NCBI RefSeq assembly: GCF_001280005.1
Contig: NZ_LGDW01000097.1
Location: 1 to 12,030, forward strand
Direction: 5' to 3'
Origin: Streptomyces sp. NRRL WC-3618
GTDB lineage: Bacteria > Actinomycetota > Actinomycetes > Streptomycetales > Streptomycetaceae
DNA: 12,030 nt
The notes beneath the pieces were generated by a model, which ran no database searches, was not told where the DNA came from, and saw only the letters and a list, made by a program, of their open reading frames with translations. The first letter of the stretch is position 1; every line of letters starts with the position of its first letter. The translations under genes were made by a program, and so were the position numbers. Shown one piece after another: positions 7,235 through 12,030 of this stretch.

Positions 7235-7260
7235 GGGAGAGTCACGGGAACCAAGAAGCC

Positions 7261-7328
7261 GTGGAACGAGTCTTCAGTACCGTAGGGAACAACCTGACCT
7301 TTCGGTACAACTCGTTCCACGGGGGAAC
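7261..7328 (+). promoter_or_regulatory. Leader hairpin with alternative pairing over the ribosome binding site
   Basis: GTGGAACGAGT (7261-7271) is a perfect reverse complement of ACTCGTTCCAC (7310-7320). Inside, GTACC (7277-7281) pairs with GGTAC (7304-7308). The right arm directly abuts the ribosome binding site GGGGGAAC (7321-7328) of the gene at 7331. Its GTTCC (7314-7318) can pair instead with GGAAC (7324-7328), covering that site. The two folds exclude each other, as in translational switches. A palindromic operator for a DNA-binding protein is the other reading. A direct repeat GGGAACAA occurs at 7285-7292 and 7323-7330. No standard promoter hexamers are evident. Confidence 0.45.
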
Positions 7329-7330
7329 AA

Positions 7331-7822
7331 ATGAACCTGGTCCGTAACCTCCACCGCACCCACAACCCCAGCCGCAGCCGTCGTGTCACGACCGCCGCCC
7401 TGGCCCTCCTGACAGTGGCCACCCTGGGCACCACCGGCGCCGTGGCGTCCACCGCCACAGCCAACTCGACGGCCGCGAAGACCGCCGCGGCACCGGAGAA
7501 GAAGCTGGTCGCCTCGTCCGTACTCGGGAGCGACTACAAGTACACGCTGACCGCGGTGCGGTCGTCGGAGTACGCCGCCACCGTGGAACTGCAGGTCTAC
7601 CAGCAGAAGAACGGCGCCTGGAAGGAGACCGACCTGGTCACCGTGGGCGACCCCGGCGGGTGGTACTGGTACCCGCTCGGCGGGAAGGGCGCTGTCTGCG
7701 AGTTCTCGACCTCGAGCCACGAGCCGGCGCCGATCACGGTGAGCCTGCTGGTCACGCCGTCCATCGGCTGCTCCGCCCCGGTGCACTACGTCGTGAAGCA
7801 GGGCAGGGTGTACACCGCCTGA
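7331..7822 (+). CDS. Small secreted protein of unknown function
   Basis: 163 residues. A basic N-terminus (HRTHNPSRSRR, 8-18) is followed by a hydrophobic helix (~19-39) and small-residue cleavage candidates around AVAS-TATA (37-44), so it is probably exported by Sec. The twin arginine at 17-18 lacks the rest of a good Tat motif, and there is no lipobox. The mature part (~45-163) is rich in beta-type alternation (YKYTLTAVRSSEYAATVELQVYQ), contains WYWYP and has two cysteines (123 and 147) that probably form a disulfide. I know no assigned family function; similar small secreted proteins seem common in Streptomyces. The ribosome binding site GGGGGAAC is only about 2-5 bases from the ATG and lies next to the leader hairpin at 7261-7320. 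A strong terminator follows. Confidence 0.85.
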   Translation: MNLVRNLHRTHNPSRSRRVTTAALALLTVATLGTTGAVASTATANSTAAKTAAAPEKKLVASSVLGSDYKYTLTAVRSSEYAATVELQVYQQKNGAWKETDLVTVGDPGGWYWYPLGGKGAVCEFSTSSHEPAPITVSLLVTPSIGCSAPVHYVVKQGRVYTA

Positions 7823-7853
7823 GTCCGCCCGGCCCACCCCTGAGAACACCGAA

Positions 7854-7878
7854 GGCCGCCCGGCGGAGCCGGGCGGCC
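7854..7878. terminator. Bidirectional terminator between convergent genes
   Basis: GGCCGCCCGGC (7854-7864) and GCCGGGCGGCC (7868-7878) form a perfect 11-bp stem with a 3-base loop. It lies 31 bases after the secreted-protein stop and 32 bases beyond the stop of the facing DUF805 gene, so it can serve both. Confidence 0.85.
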
Positions 7879-7910
7879 AGGGCACGGGGACGATGCCCTC
7901 GGCGCGAACG

Positions 7911-8267
7911 TCAGACGTGCGAGGGGGCGAGCTTCGGGTCGCTGCCGTACTTGTTGTCGCCCTTCTCGCCTTCGATGCAGTAGAAGACCACCAGCACGAC
8001 CCAGCCGATGAGCAGGAAGAGTCCGAGGAGGATCCACCAGCCCGAACGGCCGGTGTCGTGCAGTCGGCGTACACCGACAGCCAGGCTGGGCAGAAGGACA
8101 GCCAGGGCGTACACGGTGCCGAAGATCTGCGCGCCGATGAAGCTGTCGACGATCATCAGCACGATGCTGACGATGATGTTGAACAGCGCGAACATCCAGA
8201 ATTCCTGGCGGCGCGCACGACCGCTGAACACCACGTACTTCTTGAGCACGTCGAGGTAATAGTTCAT
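7911..8267 (-). CDS. DUF805 family inner-membrane protein
   Basis: 118 residues, the normal size for DUF805 (the family of E. coli YhaH/YhaI). The family hallmarks are present: an N-terminal YYLDVLKKY..FSGRARRQEFW segment (3-24) and the loop GVRRLHDTGRSGWW (65-78). Three membrane helices are visible at about 24-40, 48-65 and 77-97. The charged C-terminus (EGEKGDNKYGSDP) is typical and predicted cytoplasmic. The molecular function of the family is not established. ATG 8267 was chosen because the conserved family N-terminus begins there and GGGGGGAAG precedes it; a longer frame extends upstream without support. A good promoter lies at 8321-8350, and the ribosome binding site can be folded into a 5-bp hairpin (8271-8284). 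Confidence 0.92.
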   Translation of the reverse strand: MNYYLDVLKKYVVFSGRARRQEFWMFALFNIIVSIVLMIVDSFIGAQIFGTVYALAVLLPSLAVGVRRLHDTGRSGWWILLGLFLLIGWVVLVVFYCIEGEKGDNKYGSDPKLAPSHV

Positions 8268-8270
8268 AAC

Positions 8271-8284
8271 TTCCCCCCAGGGAA
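8271..8284 (-). promoter_or_regulatory. Mini-hairpin covering the DUF805 ribosome binding site
   Basis: On the minus strand, TTCCC (8284-8280) can pair with GGGAA (8275-8271) around a TGGG loop. This hides the GGGGGGAA that serves the start at 8267. The stem is only 5 bp but mostly G-C. The facing secreted-protein gene has a comparable TTCC/GGAA pairing over its own site. Confidence 0.35.
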
Positions 8285-8320
8285 AAATTGGGCCAACCGA
8301 GCGGATCAGGCCAGAGGGAG

Positions 8321-8350
8321 AAGTTACGGACACTGGCCGGAATTCGTCAA
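8321..8350 (-). promoter_or_regulatory. Promoter of the DUF805 gene
   Basis: On the minus strand, -35 TTGACG (8350-8345) is separated by 18 bases from -10 TAACTT (8326-8321). The -35 is a near-consensus HrdB-type element. Transcription would start near 8314, giving a leader of about 47 bases that includes the mini-hairpin at 8271-8284. Confidence 0.55.
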
Positions 8351-8616
8351 TAGGGTTAATCGTCGCAAGTCAGGGGCATTAATCCGCTCACCGCACAGAG
8401 CCGACGACGGCCTGTGGGCGTCGATTTCAGGACAGATCAACGCAAGATCATCAATGGCGGGGCGCCGACACGGGCCGTTCACCGCGCCGAGGCCCTCCGG
8501 CCGCCGAACCGTGGCGGGTTCATTGCCAGTTCTTCGCCGGTCCGCCGTAACTTCGAGGCCGCGCCGACACCGGAACGATCTCGAACCGTTGCGCGCTGAG
8601 CAGCCGTTTCTCGCGC
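8351..8616. other. Spacer between the DUF805 promoter and the DUF4253 promoter
   Basis: About 265 bases between divergent genes with no convincing coding sequence. Short open frames on both strands lack ribosome binding sites and recognisable domains. One minus-strand frame ends at 8520 (…RSYGGPAKNWQ) but reads through the DUF4253 gene in antisense. I see no strong hairpin or RNA gene. It could hold upstream regulatory DNA or an eroded gene. Confidence 0.4.
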
Positions 8617-8645
8617 TTGGGCCCGTCAGTGGCAGGCCCTACGGT
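8617..8645 (+). promoter_or_regulatory. Promoter of the DUF4253 gene, probably giving a leaderless mRNA
   Basis: TTGGGC (8617-8622) and TACGGT (8640-8645) are separated by 17 bases. The -10 has the TA---T form common in Streptomyces. The expected start of transcription, about 7 bases downstream, coincides with the ATG at 8653. The absence of any ribosome binding site fits this. Confidence 0.5.
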
Positions 8646-8652
8646 TACGGGC

Positions 8653-9447
8653 ATGGCGACACTTCCCAATCCGCTGCCCCACCTCGCTGCCGACCCGACC
8701 GGCAGCACACTCGGTCTCGCACTCCCCGCCGGGAGACTGATCGACGCCACGGACGACGGCCCGTGGCACGAGCCCCTCCTCTGGCATGCCGACGCGCCCT
8801 CCGCCCCCGGCGACTGGGCCGCGCACCAGGACGCGTACCGGGCCGCCGGGCTCGTCCCCGTGGTCATAGAAGTGGGCGGCGGCCAGGGCGGGCCGCAGGA
8901 CTGGGAGTTGATGCCCGCCGACACCTCGTACCCCGGGGACCACGACCCCGAGGAGATCCTCACGGGCTTCTGGGAGGAGTACGCGGCAGAGGACGACGAC
9001 TGGCCAGGCCTGGCCCCGGCCACCGTCGGCACCGACGCCGAACAGGCCGACCTCCTGGCCGCCCACCTGGCCGACTCGTTCCTCTCCCCCGGCTCCTCCT
9101 TCAAGGAGCCACGCCTCGCCCTCGTCCCCGCGCGCCGTTCCGCCGATGTCCCGGCGGCCATCGGCTGGTCGGGCCCCGCGAACTACGAGAGCGACACGGC
9201 CCGCCTCTGCGCGGTACTCCGCTCCTGGGAGGACCGCTTCGGCCTACGGGTCCTGGCGCTCACCTTCAACCAGCTGGTGCTGTCGGTGGCTGCCCCGCCG
9301 ACCACTCTCGCCGAGGCCGAGGCGATAGCCGCCGAGCACTTCGCGTTCTGCCCGGACAACATCACGCAGGGAGCCCACACCACCCTGCGCGCATACGCCG
9401 AACACGAACTGCTGGCCAAGCAGACGTGGTCCTTCTGGTGGGACTGA
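8653..9447 (+). CDS. DUF4253 domain protein
   Basis: 264 residues, soluble, with no signal peptide or membrane helix. The C-terminal ~100 residues match the DUF4253 pattern: LCAVLRSWEDRFGLRVLALTF, a stretch ending in AEAIAAEHFAFCPDNI, and the closing aromatic cluster WSFWWD. The N-terminal ~150 residues (GRLIDATDDGPWHEPLLWHA; LVPVVIE) are the variable part seen in Streptomyces members. The family has no known biochemical function. ATG 8653 is preferred over an upstream TTG (8617) because that TTG is probably part of the -35 element. No ribosome binding site precedes 8653, which suggests leaderless translation. It faces the aminotransferase gene and ends 40 bases from its stop; the gap holds only a 10-base palindrome, CCGGGCCCGG (9478-9487), not a clear terminator. 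Confidence 0.88.
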   Translation: MATLPNPLPHLAADPTGSTLGLALPAGRLIDATDDGPWHEPLLWHADAPSAPGDWAAHQDAYRAAGLVPVVIEVGGGQGGPQDWELMPADTSYPGDHDPEEILTGFWEEYAAEDDDWPGLAPATVGTDAEQADLLAAHLADSFLSPGSSFKEPRLALVPARRSADVPAAIGWSGPANYESDTARLCAVLRSWEDRFGLRVLALTFNQLVLSVAAPPTTLAEAEAIAAEHFAFCPDNITQGAHTTLRAYAEHELLAKQTWSFWWD

Positions 9448-9487
9448 GGGACTGACCCCCCTCCGATACGACTACTGCCGGGCCCGG

Positions 9488-10708
9488 TTACCGGAGCCCC
9501 GCCCCCAACCGCCGCAACCCTTCCCTGATCTCGTCCGGAGTCTGGGTGACGAAGCACAACCGCATCGTCGCCCGGTCCGCCCGTCCCGGCTCACCCGCGA
9601 AGAAGGGCGCCCCGGGCACGTACGCCACGCCACGCTCCACCACCCCACGGAACAAGGCACCGGTGTCGTAGGCCTCCGGGAGCCGGGCCCAGAGGAACAT
9701 GCCGCCCTCGGGCCGGGTCCAGGTCGAGCCCTCCGGAAGCGCGGCGCCGATGCCGTCGAGCATGGCGTCGCGCCGCTCCCCGTAGACGCGGGCCACGCGC
9801 CGCACATGGGCGTCGAGGTCACGGTTGCCCAGGTAGCGGGCGGCGGCGAGCTGGTTGACGGTGGGGGTGTGCAGGTCGGCCGCCTGCTTGGCGACGGCAC
9901 ACGCGCGCCGTAGCTCTGCCGGTGCCCGTAGCCAGCCCAGCCGCAGCCCCGGCGCCATGACCTTGGAGAAGGAGCCGAGCAGGACCGTACGGTCCTCCGC
10001 GCCCGGACAGGAGGCGATCCACGGCACACGCTCACCCTCGAAGCGCAGTTCGCCGTACGGATCGTCCTCGACGATCCACACCCCGACCCGCGCCGCCACC
10101 TCCGCCACGGCGGCCCGGCGCTCGACCGGCATGGTCTGGCCGGTCGGGTTCCGGAAGGTCGGCACGGTGTAGAGCAGCTTGGGCCGGTGCCGGACGACCA
10201 GCTCCTCCAGCCCAACCGGATCGATCCCGTCCTCGTCCCCGGGTACGGCGATCACCCGCGCGCCGGCCAGCCCGAACACCTGAAGTGCCGCGAGATAACA
10301 CGGGGTTTCGACGAGGACGGCGTCCCCGGGCTCGATCAGTGCCGTGGCGAGCAGCGACAACGCCTGCTGGGAGCCGGTGGTGACGAGGAGGTCGCCGGCG
10401 TCGGTGGACAGACCGCGCCGGGTGTGCCGTGTCGCGAGGGCCTCGCGCAGGGTCGGCTCGCCCTCGGTCGTGGCGTACTGCAGGGCGCGCGCGGGCGTGT
10501 CCGCGAACACGTCCCGGAACGCGGCGGCCACGCCCTCCGCGTCGAACAGCTCGGGTGCGGGCAGCCCGCCCGCGAAGTTGATCACCTCGGGCCGGGCGGT
10601 GACGGCCAGGATGTCCCGTACGGCCGACCCGCCGACGGCACGTGCCCGCGCGGCGAGCGCGGGCACGGAAGCAGAGGCGGAGGCAGATGCAGAGGCAGAG
10701 GTGACCAT
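9488..10708 (-). CDS. PLP-dependent aminotransferase, LysN/MocR-like (fold type I)
   Basis: 406 residues, cytoplasmic. Fold type I landmarks appear in order: INFAGGLPAPELF near the N-terminus, ALQYATTEGEPTLREAL, the PLP phosphate-contact region VTTGSQQALSLLA, VPTFRNPTG with the substrate/PLP Asn, VEDDPYGELRF with the PLP-contacting Asp, and GSFSKVMAPGLRLGW with the Schiff-base Lys249. The pattern QAADLHTPTVNQ...GGMFLW...VAYVPGAPFFA is close to the 2-aminoadipate aminotransferase LysN of Thermus. It equally matches MocR-type aminotransferase domains, but no DNA-binding domain is present. No lysine-pathway gene is nearby, so the substrate is unknown. ATG 10708 is preferred over the adjacent GTG 10711 because AAGGG ends 7 bases before it. 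The start is 3 bases after the methyltransferase stop, so translational coupling is likely. An Ala-Ser repeat (residues ~4-13) precedes the conserved part. Confidence 0.92.
   Translation of the reverse strand: MVTSASASASASASVPALAARARAVGGSAVRDILAVTARPEVINFAGGLPAPELFDAEGVAAAFRDVFADTPARALQYATTEGEPTLREALATRHTRRGLSTDAGDLLVTTGSQQALSLLATALIEPGDAVLVETPCYLAALQVFGLAGARVIAVPGDEDGIDPVGLEELVVRHRPKLLYTVPTFRNPTGQTMPVERRAAVAEVAARVGVWIVEDDPYGELRFEGERVPWIASCPGAEDRTVLLGSFSKVMAPGLRLGWLRAPAELRRACAVAKQAADLHTPTVNQLAAARYLGNRDLDAHVRRVARVYGERRDAMLDGIGAALPEGSTWTRPEGGMFLWARLPEAYDTGALFRGVVERGVAYVPGAPFFAGEPGRADRATMRLCFVTQTPDEIREGLRRLGAGLR
10671..10700. repeat. Five 6-base repeats (GCAGAG) in the 5' end of the aminotransferase gene
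   Basis: Units GCAGAG, GCGGAG, GCAGAT, GCAGAG and GCAGAG run head to tail and encode alternating Ser-Ala on the minus strand. Changes in copy number would lengthen or shorten the N-terminus without shifting the frame. Confidence 0.75.
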
Positions 10709-10711
10709 CAC

Positions 10712-11614
10712 TCAGCCCTTACGTCCACTCGCCCCGTACACGTTGATGTCCGCGTCCGTGACGTCGTTGATGTCGCGGTACCGGACCTTCTCGATGTCGT
10801 CCAGGGACTCGAAGTACGCGGCCTCGACCGCCTCCGGGACCGGCGCGCCACCGTCGGGACGCCAGTGGTGGGCGGGCACGACGCCCGGCTCGTCGAGGGT
10901 GAGCCCGCTCTCCTCGAAGAAGCGCTCCACGTCAGCCCGGGAACGCAGCTCGAAGGTGAACCCGCGCTCGGTGTACGTCCGTTGGACCGCGCGGATCTTC
11001 TCGGGGTTCAGGTCCTCGGTGAGGTGACTGAGGACGAGCCGGCTGCCGGACGGCAACGCGTCGACCAGTTCCCGCACGATGTCGTACGCCTCCGGCTCCG
11101 CCACGAAGTGCAGGACTGCCGCGAGGACGAGCGCGATCGGCTGGTCGAAGTCGAGGGTCTTGCGGGCCTGGTCGAGGATCTGGGCCGGGTCGCGCAGTTC
11201 GGCGTCGATGTAGTCGGTGCGGCCCTCGGGCCCGCTGGTGAGCAGGGCGCGCGCATGGGCGAGAACGATCGGGTCGTTGTCGACGTACACGACCCGGGTG
11301 TCGGCGGCGATGCGCTGGGCGATCTGGTGGACGTTGTCCTGCGTGGGCAGTCCGGTGCCGATGTCCAGGAACTGCCGGATGCCCTCTTCCCGCGCCATCG
11401 CCGTCACCGCACGACGCATGAAGTCGCGGTTGTGCCGGACGTCCAGGTAACCGCGCGGATTGGCGGCGAGCGCGGCGGCCGCCGCGTTGCGGTCGGCCGG
11501 GTAGTTGTCCTTGCCGCCGAGGAAGACGTCGTAGACCCGGGCCGGGTGGGCCTTGGTGCTGTCGATCCTCCTTCTCAGCTGGGCGGGGTCCTGACTGAGA
11601 GCATCGCCGCTCAT
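10712..11614 (-). CDS. SAM-dependent methyltransferase, DUF574 family
   Basis: 300 residues, cytoplasmic. It carries the signature of the large actinobacterial DUF574 (PF04672) group: an N-terminal IDSTKAHPARVYDVFLGGKDNYPADR (17-42), then motif I QFLDIGTGLPTQDNVHQ with DIGTG at 84-88, and motif II VVYVDNDPIVLAHA with acidic D112/D114. Further landmarks are LVLAAVLHFV (~162-171) and SHLTED. The fold is a class I Rossmann methyltransferase binding SAM; substrates of most members are unknown. Start ATG 11614 follows GGGAGAGG by about 4 bases; the open frame continues upstream but without family sequence. A promoter is visible at 11652-11682. The stop TGA is 3 bases from the aminotransferase ATG, so the two form an operon. 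Confidence 0.93.
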   Translation of the reverse strand: MSGDALSQDPAQLRRRIDSTKAHPARVYDVFLGGKDNYPADRNAAAAALAANPRGYLDVRHNRDFMRRAVTAMAREEGIRQFLDIGTGLPTQDNVHQIAQRIAADTRVVYVDNDPIVLAHARALLTSGPEGRTDYIDAELRDPAQILDQARKTLDFDQPIALVLAAVLHFVAEPEAYDIVRELVDALPSGSRLVLSHLTEDLNPEKIRAVQRTYTERGFTFELRSRADVERFFEESGLTLDEPGVVPAHHWRPDGGAPVPEAVEAAYFESLDDIEKVRYRDINDVTDADINVYGASGRKG

Positions 11615-11651
11615 GTGGCCTCTCCCTGGGGAGCCTGGGGGTACAGACAAC

Positions 11652-11682
11652 AACCTAGCCGCCGACCGCAGTTGATGCTCAA
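11652..11682 (-). promoter_or_regulatory. Promoter of the methyltransferase-aminotransferase operon
   Basis: On the minus strand, -35 TTGAGC (11682-11677) and -10 TAGGTT (11657-11652) are separated by 19 bases, slightly long. The region just upstream of the -35 is unusually A/T-rich (ATTTTCGAATTT, on the minus strand), which could act as an UP element. Transcription would start near 11645, about 30 bases before the ATG. Confidence 0.5.
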
Positions 11683-11726
11683 AATTCGAAAATCGCCAGT
11701 CCAGCCACCCCGAACGGACCTCCGAG

Positions 11727-11826
11727 CGTCCCGGACCACGTCCGAACGGGACGACATAACCACAGGTCAACAGCCCACTGAACGAACAGGCGTCCCAGAT
11801 TCCCGACAAACCGTGGTGCTGGGACG
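11727..11826. promoter_or_regulatory. Pair of CGTCCC/GGGACG inverted repeats, candidate operators
   Basis: CGTCCCG (11727-11733) is mirrored by CGGGACG (11747-11753) with 13 bases between. Inside it a second dyad, CGGAC-CAC-GTCCG, spans 11732-11744. A related pair, CGTCCCA (11791-11797) and TGGGACG (11820-11826), lies further along. All fall in the 266-base spacer between the divergent methyltransferase and lipoprotein genes. The recurrence of one half-site fits a shared operator, but the word is GC-rich and could recur by chance. Confidence 0.35.
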
Positions 11827-11880
11827 GCTCACGCCACAAGCTGTTGCAGCACCCCTCCCCCCGCCGGAAAGGGCACACCC

Positions 11881-12030
11881 ATGTCCGTACGCACGTCCCG
11901 TACGCGTCTGCTCGCCGCCACGGCGGCCGCGCTGGTCGCGCTCACCACACTCACGGCGTGCGAGGACGGCAAGGGCGTAAGAGACGAGGGCCCATCATCA
12001 ACGGCCGCGAGACGCGCCCCCGCCCCCACC
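11881..12030 (+). CDS. Lipoprotein, N-terminal part (3' end outside window)
   Basis: The first 50 residues are visible and the frame is open at the window edge. A basic start (MSVRTSRTR) is followed by a hydrophobic helix (10-23) and a canonical lipobox LTAC with Cys27, so export and lipid anchoring are strongly indicated. After the cysteine comes a hydrophilic stretch (EDGKGVRDEGPSST) and the start of a Pro/Ala-rich linker. Function cannot be told from this part. GGAAAGGG (11866-11873) is a good ribosome binding site 7 bases before ATG 11881. It is divergent from the methyltransferase operon. Confidence 0.85.
   Translation, partial: MSVRTSRTRLLAATAAALVALTTLTACEDGKGVRDEGPSSTAARRAPAPT

Noticed and set aside
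7261..7320. ECF-sigma-type promoter (GGAAC ... CGT) inside the inverted repeat
   Set aside because: The GGAAC and CGT elements are present, but spacings (13 or 22 bases) do not fit the usual 15-17, so I did not call a promoter.
8268..8333. A longer DUF805 start at 8333
   Set aside because: It would begin inside the predicted promoter, and the DUF805 N-terminal motif starts at 8267 with a G-rich ribosome binding site before it.
9478..9487. CCGGGCCCGG as a terminator between the DUF4253 and aminotransferase genes
   Set aside because: A 10-base palindrome without room for a loop makes a poor intrinsic terminator, and no longer stem could be built around it.
11612..11878. A longer methyltransferase start at 11878, adding 88 residues
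   Set aside because: The added sequence has no family similarity and would translate through the promoter at 11652-11682. ATG 11614 has its own ribosome binding site and matches the family N-terminus.
10187..11980. A 597-codon plus-strand frame across the methyltransferase and aminotransferase
   Set aside because: It crosses two well-supported minus-strand genes and their spacer; the composition is typical of a codon-bias shadow.

Overview
The window is very GC-rich, with strong third-position GC bias, GTG starts, Ser/Ala/Pro-rich lipoproteins and class I lysyl- and arginyl-tRNA synthetases. All of this points to a Streptomyces (or close actinomycete) chromosome. Nothing looks like an insertion sequence, integrase, CRISPR array, tRNA or rRNA. 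Most of the window is ordinary core or lineage-specific chromosome, not an evident mobile island.

Layout, left to right. (1) 2-2922, plus strand: the end of one DUF3558-type lipoprotein gene, a complete DUF3558-type lipoprotein gene (paralogous to the first), and a four-helix DUF2637/SpdB-like membrane protein with a Gln/Glu-rich cytoplasmic tail. This set ends at a strong hairpin. (2) 3130-7180: class I lysS (minus) and argS (plus), transcribed divergently from a 535-base spacer. The spacer holds short tandem repeats and what looks like the frameshifted 3' end of a dead secreted-protein gene. (3) 7196-8284: a small secreted protein (plus) facing a DUF805 membrane protein (minus), separated by an 11-bp-stem terminator. 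Both genes have leaders in which the ribosome binding site can be paired away. (4) 8653-9447: a DUF4253 protein, probably translated from a leaderless mRNA. (5) 9488-11614, minus: a DUF574-type SAM-dependent methyltransferase followed 3 bases later by a LysN/MocR-like PLP aminotransferase, probably translationally coupled. (6) 11881-end, plus: the start of another lipoprotein, divergent from the methyltransferase across a spacer rich in inverted repeats.

Functionally, the two synthetases charge tRNA-Lys and tRNA-Arg. The lipoproteins, DUF2637, DUF805 and the small secreted protein are envelope-associated with unknown roles. The methyltransferase and aminotransferase are probably co-expressed metabolic enzymes with unknown substrates. 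I found no convincing new multi-gene system. The most unusual signal is the 60-base perfect-armed hairpin at 7261-7320, whose right arm can alternatively pair with the ribosome binding site of the secreted-protein gene. The identifications rest on reading motifs by eye; no search was run.
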